Below, one piece after another: positions 54,601 through 64,000 of a DNA stretch of 64,000 nucleotides (its first letter is position 1; each line of letters starts with the position of its first letter). The translations under genes were made by a program, and so were the position numbers. The notes beneath the pieces are model-generated. The model ran no database searches. It was not told the origin of the DNA and saw only the letters and a list, made by a program, of their open reading frames with translations. Origin of the DNA: Okapia johnstoni (Eukaryota > Chordata > Mammalia > Artiodactyla > Giraffidae); contig CM044313.1 in the NCBI GenBank assembly GCA_024291935.2, positions 89,713,001 through 89,777,000 of the forward strand, read 5' to 3'.

Positions 54601-55400
54601 TGATTTTTCTGATAATGATATAGATATATTGTATAGCAGCCTACACAATATAATAATATTTTGCAGTAAATGATAAATGAAAATAACTATGTTAAAATAT
54701 TTTATAAAATATTTTATACAAATTTAGATTTATTATAGCTAAATTTTCCTTCAGTTACAAGTTGATGATACTTGACTTAACCATAGTCTTGACTTAAAGT
54801 TTAAGGATAATCAACACTGGACTTTATCAAGTTATTTATTTTCCCTCTTCATCAGTTGCCTCATTTGTAACTGAAAGGATGGACTAGGTTATTGTTATTT
54901 CTTAAAGATCTTACACAATAGGTTTTTTGTATATAGTTTTTTCTTTCGAATTTTCTATCTTTTTTACTATGAAATGTAGGTACTAGTCATTCATTGTCAG
55001 TACTAACCAGCTGAAGGCCTCTGGAAATACACAAAGTTGAGTTTACTACTTGCTTCAGCAAGACAAAATACACACCTAGAAAACACTTTTTCAAAAGAAG
55101 GTGTTGATAGTGTAGAATATTTTCCTGCTTGGGTACTTGGAATGAATTATAGAATTATCCTGGCAAGGATCTGACAGAATAAACCATAATGTTTTGAAAT
55201 ACTCAGTAGTGTTATCACTGTATCAAATGGGTTTATTTAGATTAATTTTAAGGTAAATTTCTAATATCTTAAACTCTGTGTTCTAAAGTCAATTTGTGTT
55301 CTCCACTTGTGCATTGAGTTTGAGCTTAGGTAGCTTAGGATGGACACTATAATTTAGTTTGGCACAATTGATCTGTTTGCATGGCTGTGTTGTATGCTAT
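54601..55400. other. Unassigned AT-rich DNA
   Basis: A faint MIR/L2-like phrase at 54830-54900 ('ccctcttcatcagttgcctc') is the only hint of a repeat. Confidence 0.45.
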
Positions 55401-55607
55401 GTTGCTTCAGTCATGTCTGACTCTTTGTGACCCTATGGTCTGTAGCCCACCAAGCTCCTCTGTCCATGGGATTCTCCAGGCAAGAATACTGGAGTGGATT
55501 GCCATTTCCTTCTCCAGGGGATCTTCCTGACCAAGGGGTTGAACCTATGTCTCGTATGTCCACTGCATTGGCAGGCAGATTCTTTACCACTAGGGCCACA
55601 GGAGCAG
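55401..55607 (-). repeat. Bov-tA SINE, antisense
   Basis: 'ttgcttcagtcatgtctgac', 'caagaatactggagtggatt', 'ggggatcttcctgaccaagg' and the end 'ccactagggccacagg'. Overlapping frames on both strands are SINE translations. Confidence 0.92.
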
Positions 55608-56913
55608 TCCAACTGGAAAAACTCCTTCTTAGTGACTAACTCCAGCAGAGACATTTTAAATTTTATTAGTATAATATGAAATATTTAAATATAAAATTGA
55701 GTAAAACACTAACCTATAGTAGACACACAATAAATGTCTATGTGAAGTTTAGATATTCCTCACCAAACACCAAAAACAACGTAATCTTAAACAAACAAAA
55801 TAGCATCATACAAACTGGATAATGAGACTACAAAATATTTAGAATGGAGAATATGTTCTAAATCTAATAACCAAGTGCTTTTATTAATTGTACATCATAT
55901 ATGTATGTTTTAGAAGTCTTTTATTCTCATTCAATGACCTTGTGTGACTAAAGGAATTAAACAGAAACTATCTTTAATATTCTTATTTAATCTAAGGATT
56001 TGTTAGGACTGCCATGATGATCAATACATATACCATATGGGAATATTAGTCTACTTTGTCTTTTGTGGTTGGGATGGGGAAATGAAAATGATTCCAACCA
56101 AGTGAAGCCTAAAATAAATGTATAGCTTCTCAGGCATGAGAAATCTATAGGAGTTGCTGACACAATTGAAACTTGATAAAAATAGGATGCCCTCATTCTC
56201 TGTATGCTAACTCGGTTTTTGCTTTTCTTCACCTTTTGTCCTCTTGTAGACTTCTTCCACAAGCGTCTAAGAGCAACAGAGATTTGGAGCATTCTTTTTC
56301 CCAGTAGTGTTTATCAGTACCCGAGAAAGGCTCTTTTGAAATCAGCTTTTAAACTTAACACAGATGTAAGGAAGGATGGGATACTTTAAAAGATCATGCC
56401 TGTGGGCATTCAAATACCTGCGGAAACTTGGAGGCACCCCTTGTATTGATTGTGTGATTAAGACTTTAAAAATCAACTGTCAGTACAACCCACTAAGTGC
56501 AGAGTGTTCTATATGAGCCAGGTTATAAAAAGTTGTGGTGCATGTATGCCAGCCTGTCTCTAATTAAACAAAGAACATTTCAAAGACAGTGGCTTTCAGT
56601 TGGCTCAAATTTAAGGCAAATTTAATATGTTTAAGGGCCATTAAATATATATATCACTAGGCATTCTTTCTACACCCAAAATTGTTAAGTCTAATCTTGG
56701 ATTTCCATAAAAATCATAAGAAACCATCAGAATTATTTTTTTACTCATCATGTTTGTCCTCAGTATAGTTATTGACAAGGATGTTTCTGAGGAATTTGTT
56801 CATAATATAGCTATGTAGCTCTTCATTTTCCTCCTCTAAAGAAAAATTGAAATAGAATAGCTTCCTGCATGTGAGAATTAGAGATAATTAGAAAAAGTGC
56901 TTTTTTTTTTTTT
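55608..56913. other. Unassigned DNA
   Basis: A possible L2 3' end at ~55705-55745 ('agtagacacacaataaatgt'). The stretch 56395-56640 is of balanced composition with no repeat signature. The frame at 55987-56292 (101 residues, -) has no recognised domain. Confidence 0.4.
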
Positions 56914-56970
56914 TTTTTAGGAAAAATTGTTTTTTTGTTTGTTTGTTGTTTTCTTGTTTGGCAGGGTGGA
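56914..56970. repeat. Poly-T and (TTTG)n tract
   Basis: About 19 T in a row, a short A-rich break, then T-rich 'tttttttgtttgtttgttg'. This could be the antisense A-tail of a lost retroelement. Confidence 0.85.
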
Positions 56971-57094
56971 GTTGTTGCTACAAGAGATCATATGGAATGC
57001 TGATGTCAACACAGTCTAAGCAAAGAGAGGATATAATTCTTTAACAAAGTTATGTTTCAAATATTTTAGTTTTATTCCTTTAACAATTTTTACC

Positions 57095-57128
57095 AGATTC
57101 CCTTGTGGCTCAGATGATAAAGAATCTG
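57095..57128 (+). repeat. 34-bp Bov-tA head stub with matching flanks
   Basis: 'ccttgtggctcagatgataa' is the Bov-tA tRNA-like head, and nothing of the body remains. Flanks ATTTTTACC (57086-57094) and ATTTTTATC (57129-57137) look like a TSD with one mismatch. Confidence 0.6.
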
Positions 57129-58658
57129 ATTTTTATCTCACTTCGAAATAATGGTATTGGAAAAGGTATGTCTAGTTTCTTGTTACATGTTTAATTTCAT
57201 ATGGAATTTGTGTTCTCATAATTATAGGATACAGGTTATCTAATATATCTGCTTCACTTTATATCTCAACAATTGAAAAATATTTATACAATTTCTAAAG
57301 TTTACTCACCATTTTCAGCTATTAAAATATTGGCTATGCATCCTATGTTGTACAATTTATCCTCGTAGCCTATGTTACACCCAGGGGTTTGTACCTCTTA
57401 GTCTTCCATCCCAACACTTTCCCTCCTGACCACTGGTATTCTTTAACTTGTTCTATATATCTGACCTCTGCTTCTTTCATGTTATGTTCACTAGCTTATT
57501 GTGTTTTTTAGATTCCGCATGTAATCGAGATCATACAATATTTGTCTTTGTCTAACTTATTTCACTTGTCACAATAACCTCCAAGTCATTCGATGTTGCT
57601 ACAAATGGCAGCATTTCATTCTTCTGATGGCTGAGTAGTATTCCATTGTGTGTGTGTGTACACTGCCACATCTTTTTTATCCATTCATCCCTTGATGGAC
57701 ATTTAGATTGCTTCCATATCTTAACTATTGTAAACAATGGGGCTATGAACATTGGGATGCATGCATTTTTTTCAAATTACTAAGTTTTCTCTTCAAATGT
57801 ATACGCAGAAACAGAATTGTTGGATCATGCTTTAGTACTATTGCTAGTTTTTTTAGAAAACTCCATATTATTTTTCACATGGCTATACAAGTTTACTTTC
57901 CTATCAGCTGTGTATGAGGGTTCCTTTTTTTCCGCATCCTCACCAACATTTGTCATTGGTGTTCTTTTTGATGATAGTCGTTCTGACAGGTGTGAAGTGT
58001 GAGCTCGTGGTTTTGATTTGCATTTCCCTGATAATTAGTGGTGTTGAGCATGTTTTCATGTAACTAGTGTCCATCTGCATTTTCCCTTTGGAAAAAATGT
58101 ATGTTCAGTTTTTCTCCCTACTTTTCAATAAGGTTGTATGTTTTTTTTGATACTGCAGTTTTGAGCTCAATAGAAAAGATCAATGAAACAAACAGCTTGT
58201 TCTTTGAAAATAATAAACAAAATTGATCAAGCTTTAGGCAGACTTATCAAGAAAGAAAGGGAGAGGGCCCAAATCAATAAAATAAAAAATGAAAAAGAAG
58301 AAAATATAACCAATACCACAGAAATACAAAAGACCATAGGAGAACACTATGAACAACTGCAAACCAATAAAATGGCATTGTAGAGGAAATTTTTTTTAAA
58401 AGTACAATTTTCCAAGATTGAACCAGTAAGAAATATAAACTAGGAAGAGGTCAGTTAACAGTAATTAAATTTGAGCAGTAATTAAAAAAAAATCCCAACA
58501 AGCAAAAGTCCAGGACCAGATGTCTTCACAGGTAAATTCTACAAAGCATTTAGAGAAGAATAACACCTATCTTTCTGAAACTCTTACAAAAAAATCACAG
58601 TTTAGAGAACACTTCCAAACTCATCCTGTGAGGATAGCAAAACCCTGATACCAAAAAT

Positions 58659-58948
58659 CCTAAAGGAGGTCAATCCTGGGTGTTCTTTGGAAAGACTGAT
58701 GTTGAAGCTGAAACTCCAATACTTTGGCCACCTCATGGGAAGAGTTGACTCATTGGGAAAGACCCTGATTCTGGGAAAGATTGGGGGCAGGAGGAGAAGG
58801 GGACAACAGAGGATGAGATGATTGGATGGCATCACTGACTCGATGGACATGGGTTTGGGTAGACACTGGGAGTTGGTGATGGACAGGGAGGCCTGGCATG
58901 CTGCGATTCATGGGGTCGCAAAGAGTCAGACACGACTGAGCGACTGAA
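58659..58948 (+). mobile_element. BovB 3' end in L1, 12-14 bp TSD
   Basis: Sense BovB from 'ctaaaggaggtcaatcctgg' to the tail 'cgactgagcgactgaact'. CTGATACCAAAAAT is repeated at 58645-58658 and 58949-58962 (the first two bases could be tail). Removal restores L1 ORF2 sequence. Good preservation, so relatively young. Confidence 0.94.
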
Positions 58949-59261
58949 CTGATACCAAAAATAGACATAACATCACACACACAAAAAATTATAGGTCAAT
59001 ATCACTAGTGAATAGTGTTGCAAAAATCCTCAATAAAATACTAGCAAACTGAATGCAACAATATGTTAAAAGGATCATACATCTGATCAACTGGGATTCA
59101 TCCCTGAGATGCAAGGATTTATCAATATATGCAAATCATACATTAACAAATTGAAGAATAAAAATTATATTATGATCTCAATAGACACAGGAAAAACTTT
59201 TGATAAAACTCAACATCCATTTACTATAAAATCTCTCCAGAAAGTGAGCATAGAAGGATCA

Positions 59262-59395
59262 CGTTGTTGTTTAGTTGCTAAGTTGTGTCTATGTTGCTAT
59301 CCCATGGACTGTAGCCCACCAGGATCCTCTCTCCATGGGATTTCTCAAGCAAGCATTCTGGAGTGGGTTGCCATTTCCTTTTCTAGGGGATCTCC
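59262..59395 (-). repeat. Bov-tA/Bov-A SINE fragment in L1, antisense
   Basis: 'gttgttgtttagttgctaag', 'ccatggactgtagcccacc', 'tggagtgggttgccatttcc' and a stop at 'ggggatctcctgaac'. L1 ORF2 resumes at 'cctatatatgacaaactcac'. The tRNA-like head is missing. Confidence 0.88.
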
Positions 59396-60556
59396 TGAAC
59401 AAAGTAAATCCTATATATGACAAACTCACAGCTAACATCATGCTTAATTTTGAGGAAATTAAACATTTTCTCTAAGATCAGGAACAAGATAAGGGTGCCC
59501 ACACTTACTACTTTTATGCTACATAGTTTTTGAAGTTATACCCACAGTTATCAGAGAAGGAATATAAATACAAGGAATCTAAATTTGAAAGGAAGAAATA
59601 AAACTGTCACTGTTTGAAAATGATATCATATAATACGTTTAAAAAATTCTAAAGACACCACCATAAAACTACTAGAACTCATCAATGAATTCATTTAAGA
59701 TACAGAATACAAAAGTAATATACAGAAATCTGTTCTGTTTCTATACACTAATAGCAAAGTGTCAGAAACAGGAATTAAGACAACAGTCCCATTTACTATC
59801 ACATCATAAAGAATAAAATACCTAGAAACAAACCTACCTAAAGAGGCAAAAGGCCAGTACTCAGAAAACTCTAAGACAAGTGGAAAGATGCACTGTATTA
59901 TTGGATTGGCAGAATTAACATTGTGAAAATGACCATACTACACAAGGCTATCTACAGATTCTATCAAAATACTAATGGCTTTTTTTTTTCTATCAAAATA
60001 CCAATGAAGTTTTTCACAGAACTGGAATAAATAATTTAAAAATTTGTATTGAAAAACAAAAAAACCTCAAATAGCCAAAACAATCTTGAGGAAGAATAAG
60101 AACTAGAGGAATCATACTCCCTGACTTTGGACTATAGTACAAAGCTACAGTAATCAAAAAAGTATGCTACTGACAGAAAAAAAATAGACATATAGATTAA
60201 TGGCACAGGATAAAGAACTCAGAAATAAACCCATACACCTATGGTCACCTAAATCTATGACAGGGGAGGCAAAAATATACAATGGAGAAAAGACAGTTTC
60301 TTCAATAAATGTTGGTGGGAAACTAGACAGCTACATGTAAAAGAATGAAATTAGAACATTCTCCAATAACATTTTAAAAAATAGAACAAAAATGAATTAA
60401 AGACCTAAATGTGAGATTGGATACTATAAAATTCCTAGAGGAAAACATAGAACATTCTTTGACATAAATTGCAACATTCTTTTCTGTTTGTTTGTTTTTG
60501 TTTCTTAAAGACAATAAAAACAAAAATGAACAAATTGTTTCTAATTAAACTTTAAA

Positions 60557-60853
60557 GGAAATCAGTCCTGAATATCCATTGGAAGGACTGATGCTGAAGC
60601 TGAAACTCCAATACTTTGGCCACCTGATGCAAAGAACTAACTCATTTGAAAAGACCCTGATGCTGGGAAAGATTGAAGGAGGGAGGAGAAGGGGGTGATG
60701 GAGGATGAGATGGTTGGATGGAATCACCAACTCTATAGACATGAGTTTGAGTAAGCTCCGGGAGTTGGTGATGGACAGGGAAGCCTGGGGTGCTGCAGTC
60801 CATGGGGTTGCAAAGAGTCAGACACGACTGAGTGACTGAACTGAACTGAACTG
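60557..60853 (+). mobile_element. BovB 3' end in L1, ~10-bp TSD
   Basis: Sense BovB from 'ggaaatcagtcctgaatatc' to a (TGAAC)n tail of about three units. Flanks AAACTTTAAA (60547-60556) and AAACTTAAA (60854-60862) match with one slip. L1 sequence reads on afterwards ('gtttgcacagcaaaagaaac'). Confidence 0.92.
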
Positions 60854-60967
60854 AAACTTAAAAATGTTTGCACAGCAAAAGAAACCATAAACAAAACAAT
60901 ACAGCCTGCTGACTGGGAGAAGTTGCAAATGATATGACCAATAAAGGATTAATATGCAATTTCAAAA

Positions 60968-61065
60968 AATGAAGCCCAGAGAAAATAAGTGATCACTTAT
61001 GACTAAACAGGAAGCCAGTGGCAGGGATTTAAGTAGAGCCTATTTGTCCTGGCTCCCAGTGTTGG
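60968..61065 (-). repeat. MIR SINE, antisense
   Basis: 'gaagcccagagaaaataagt', 'gatcacttatgactaaacag' and 'gccagtggcagggatttaag' fit the antisense MIR body well. It directly abuts the L1 end and may be the sequence the L1 landed in. Confidence 0.6.
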
Positions 61066-61296
61066 GATCATCCCACCTATATCTTTAATACTTTCCCTCT
61101 TTTCTTTAAAGGCAAATTTAAAGAACTGGATATAGCTTCTCTTAGTTTCACTGAAATGTTGCTGTTCTAAGTTCCTGTCACCTTTAGTTCTCAGAAAACA
61201 AAAATTTATTTACTCTATCATTATGCTAATAACAAAAAACAGTACTGTATGGACAAATCACACTCTACATTTTAAATACATTTAGGTTATAAATAG

Positions 61297-61451
61297 GGCT
61301 TCCCAGGTGGCACAGTGGTAACCTGTCTGCATTCTTGAGGAAAGGCAATCCACTCCAATATTCTTGCCTGGAAAATTCCATGAACAGAGGAGCCTGACGG
61401 GCTACTCTCCATGGGATTGCAAAGAGTTGGACACAATTGAGAATACACACA
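61297..61451 (+). repeat. Bov-tA SINE with internal deletion
   Basis: 'gggcttcccaggtggcacag' passes after 'taacctgtctgcattcttg' straight to 'aaaggcaatccactccaat', skipping the second half of the tRNA-like head. The body and tail ('ttggacacaattgagaat') follow. Confidence 0.85.
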
Positions 61452-63109
61452 TAAAGAATATGTTATAAATGCTTTAAGGCTGTTTCCATGTCTTTTCAAA
61501 ATTGTGCTCCTGTGTCTTGGCTCATTTCCTGCAACATAATAAACACTCAATAACCGAATGCTTTTGAATGGTATTTTTCAGTTCTATTTATTTTGGAATA
61601 CATTGTGATACATGTTTAGTTTCCAGATGATAGAATTTTCAAACTGCATTTTACTTAGAATTAAGATACTGCCTTTCTGATGTGGTCTTGACTACAATTT
61701 ATAGAAGAAAATAGGTTATATGAGTTCTATAGTTTATGAGAAACAGAGCCTGAGATAAAGTAGTTATACCAAGTTGAAAACTCATGTGAGTTCAGTCTTT
61801 CTACTATATCCTAATAATAAGAAGATTTAGATAACAATTCCAAACACCAAGATCAAACTTTTCTGAATTCTTTCATTGAATTTATAAATGCAATATTGAT
61901 AACCTGATCAATCAATTATACAATCATCCTGTTAAATACTTTTGTTTTTTACTCAGAGACCATAGTTTAAATGACTGTGCTCTATACTGAAACTGTGAGT
62001 TGAAAGAGAAATACCGCTTTTAAAAATGACAGTATTCTAAAGTCCCGATATAATTCATTATTTTTATATAAAGCTTTGATATAAGGGGAACATTATATTT
62101 TGTTTAACTATAGTAAGCTTTGGTTCCCCAGCCTCCAAACGATATTGTTTTAAAGAAATTTTAGGTATACAATTTTGTTGAATACTACTCATTCAGGTGG
62201 CTAGGTATAATTGGTGTTATTAATTTTGGTTCACAACTCCTTGCAACAAGCTGGATAGTACATTTAAAACCATAAGTAAATATTGCACAGTGACTATAAG
62301 CTTCATATATTTTGGTAATTATTATATCATAAAATTGTCCTCATTTTTAATTAACTCTGATTTGAATGGGTTTGTTAGGGTTTAATCTGTTTTATCATTC
62401 AATATGCCTAATATTCTCTTGAGATAGCTGCATCTTGATTTAATTTACTTTTTCCTGTTTAGTTTAAAATGCAAACAAAACAGTTCTATCAGTTCAAAAA
62501 TTAATGTTTTTGTATTGAAATGTCAACATTAAGAAGTCAATCTAAGATGACTATTGATTAATAATTTAGTGTTTATACACAACTAAGTGGCATTCAAAGT
62601 CCAAGCTAATTTTATACTTACATACATTCAAAGACCTCAAGAAAACTGAATATTTTGTTTGTGTGTATACCATGCAACATCTTACTATTCAAAATGTCCC
62701 AAAACTTTGTAAAATTGCATTAAATAAAATCAATTCCTAGGAAAAATGGATTTTTAAAAATCCACAAACATGAGATTCAGTGCAGTCTATTTTGCAAACA
62801 GTCCAATCATGGTCAAATACATATAATAAGTATAAAACTATGTAGGTGTATTATGAAATTTCTTATGCATATAAAATTATGCAAAGAAATTTAGTGTGTA
62901 ATGTGTACTCACCACCTATCTTGAGGAATAAAATTTTACTTATTAAGTTGAAGTCTCCCAAGTTCATATTCCATTTTCTCTTTCACTCCCATCCTATCAG
63001 ACTGTTTCTAGAGCACTGTTTTAAATATATTAAAGCTTGCAAAATGGACTTATAATTTGCCTATCCTTGGCAGTATGACTTTATAATTCAATATAATATT
63101 CTAGCAATT
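61452..63109. other. Unassigned AT-rich DNA
   Basis: About 1.7 kb with no recognised family and no supported gene. A weak L2-end-like phrase at ~61535 ('ataataaacactcaataac'). Confidence 0.5.
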
Positions 63110-63590
63110 CATGTGTATTTAACAAAAGTAGTCTGTTTTGCACATTTTGACTACTGCACAGTTCTACTATATGTATTATGGTATTTCTTTATCCCTCCAT
63201 TGGTGTTTTAATTTTTCTTCCTGCAAATGAATCTACTATAAAGCTTCTTATGCATGTCCGTCTGTACTTGTACCAACAAATTTCTAGGATATCTGGAAGT
63301 TGAATTTTGTGGATATGGAATGCACATTTTTAAGAACACATGTATTGTAGTGGAATTTATAGAAATTATCCCTATTGTCTACATCTTTGTTAATACTTAG
63401 AAATCCAGTGGTTGTTTTGCTAGGATGATAGTTAAATTGCACTTTTTATGAATCTTTTTAATTCCCAAGCTTCTGATTTATCCCTTCCCTCTCACATTTT
63501 CCCTTTGGTAACCATATGTTTGTTTTCAATGTCTGTAAGTCGATTTCTATATGATAAATAATTTCATTTGTTTCTTCCATTTTTAGAAAT
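63110..63590 (-). repeat. Old L1 3' region, antisense
   Basis: 63470-63590 ('ttctgatttatcccttccc', 'ccctttggtaaccatatgtt', 'gtaagtcgatttctatatga') is a clear L1 3' UTR antisense match. 63110-63460 ('ccctccattggtgttttaat', 'ctaggatatctggaagttg') looks like ORF2 C-terminal antisense of an even older copy. The two parts may be separate insertions. Confidence 0.55.
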
Positions 63591-64000
63591 TAGATTGTAC
63601 ATCTAATATTTAAACTTTAATGTAGTTGACTTCTTGAAATATTTTTATGCTACTTGTTGTTTGTATCTTGTTTAAAATGTATACATGCTCTAAGGATGTA
63701 AATAAAATATCTTCTGAAAGTTTTGAAGATTTACTTTATATAGATAACTATTTTTACCATGAAATTTAAGGAGTGTATAATTAGATTTTCAAAATCTACT
63801 CTAGGTAGAATTGTCTCATAATTTAAAAAAAAATTAAAATCAGTGATGCGTGGTGTGTATACATCTCAGTGTAGGTATGACCAGATTTTAAAATTATGAA
63901 AAATGTCAGTAAAACACTTAATTATTTTAAATTATAATGCATTTAGTAAACTAGATATGTGTACATATGATATGTCTAGTAAGGATATATCTATTGAATG
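63591..64000. other. Unassigned AT-rich DNA
   Basis: Nothing recognised up to the window end. Confidence 0.5.

Larger units (their letters stand above)
57290..60967 (-). mobile_element. L1 insertion with 5' inversion (twin-primed)
   Basis: 57290-58148 is antisense L1 3' UTR and ORF2 end ('ggctatgcatcctatgttg', 'ggctgagtagtattccatt', 'ttgatttgcatttccctga'). From ~58150 the orientation flips to sense ORF2 ('tagaaaagatcaatgaaac', 'gtccaggaccagatgtctt', 'catcatgcttaattttgagg', 'gaaaagacagtttcttcaat', 'gcacagcaaaagaaaccat') up to 60967. The sense piece ends in ORF2 shortly upstream of where the antisense piece begins. Three later elements sit inside it. Coding is destroyed by stops and indels. 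Confidence 0.92.

Overview
The window is gene-poor, AT-rich nuclear DNA from a pecoran ruminant, most likely cattle or a close bovine relative. The diagnosis rests on the repeats: BovB (RTE-class) LINEs, tRNA-Glu-derived Bov-tA SINEs, Bov-A2 SINEs ending in (AGC)n, CHR-type SINEs and ruminant L1 3' ends occur throughout, a combination confined to ruminants. I found no intact cellular protein-coding gene, no exon series, no rRNA or tRNA gene, no CRISPR array and nothing bacterial. The longer open frames are LINE remnants, SINE shadows or chance AT-rich frames. The window is best read as intergenic or deep intronic sequence. Layout: 1-4.8 kb holds a Bov-A2 fragment, a tandem-tRNA Bov-tA, a CHR SINE and a degraded antisense L1. 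4.8-9.9 kb is mostly unassigned, with one MIR and one Bov-tA. 9.9-11.7 kb has a BovB copy with an internal deletion, a BovB 3' tip and an old mammalian repeat. 13.7-14.3 kb has a Bov-tA inside an L2 tail and a long (AT)n microsatellite. 16.9-26.2 kb is the LINE core: a nearly full-length BovB (16923-20094) with a 9-bp target-site duplication (TSD), a second BovB with an inverted 5' piece (20503-21223), a third with an 8-bp TSD (23006-24169), and a fourth fragment (25600-26188), all with their 3' ends pointing the same way. 28-34 kb has scattered SINEs in unassigned sequence. 34.2-35.5 kb is a nest: an antisense L1 3' UTR is split by a Bov-tA that is itself split by an inverted Bov-tA, and split again by a BovB. 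38.0-38.6 kb is an L1 with a 5' inversion. 40.4-42.2 kb holds a head-to-head BovB pair, a Bov-A monomer and a Bov-tA. 46.2-51.4 kb has a Bov-A2 inside a Bov-tA, further SINEs, and a BovB carrying a second BovB 3' end inside itself. 53.6-55.6 kb has a Bov-A2, CHR and Bov-tA. 57.3-61.0 kb is an L1 with a twin-priming inversion, later hit by two BovB tips and one SINE. The remainder to 64 kb is mostly unassigned, with an old L1 fragment near 63.1-63.6 kb. How the parts work together: nothing here forms an operon or pathway. The logic is retrotransposition. BovB and L1 encode endonuclease and reverse transcriptase (RT); the SINEs encode nothing and depend on those enzymes, and the Bov-A parts share their tail with BovB. 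Nested insertions give relative ages: MIR/L2/old L1 are oldest, then ruminant L1, then BovB and Bov-tA, with several Bov-A2 copies last. No undescribed biological system could be supported. The most informative observations are insertion-mechanism fossils: 5' inversions in two L1 copies and one BovB, exact TSDs, self-nesting, and an in-frame 27-bp triplication.
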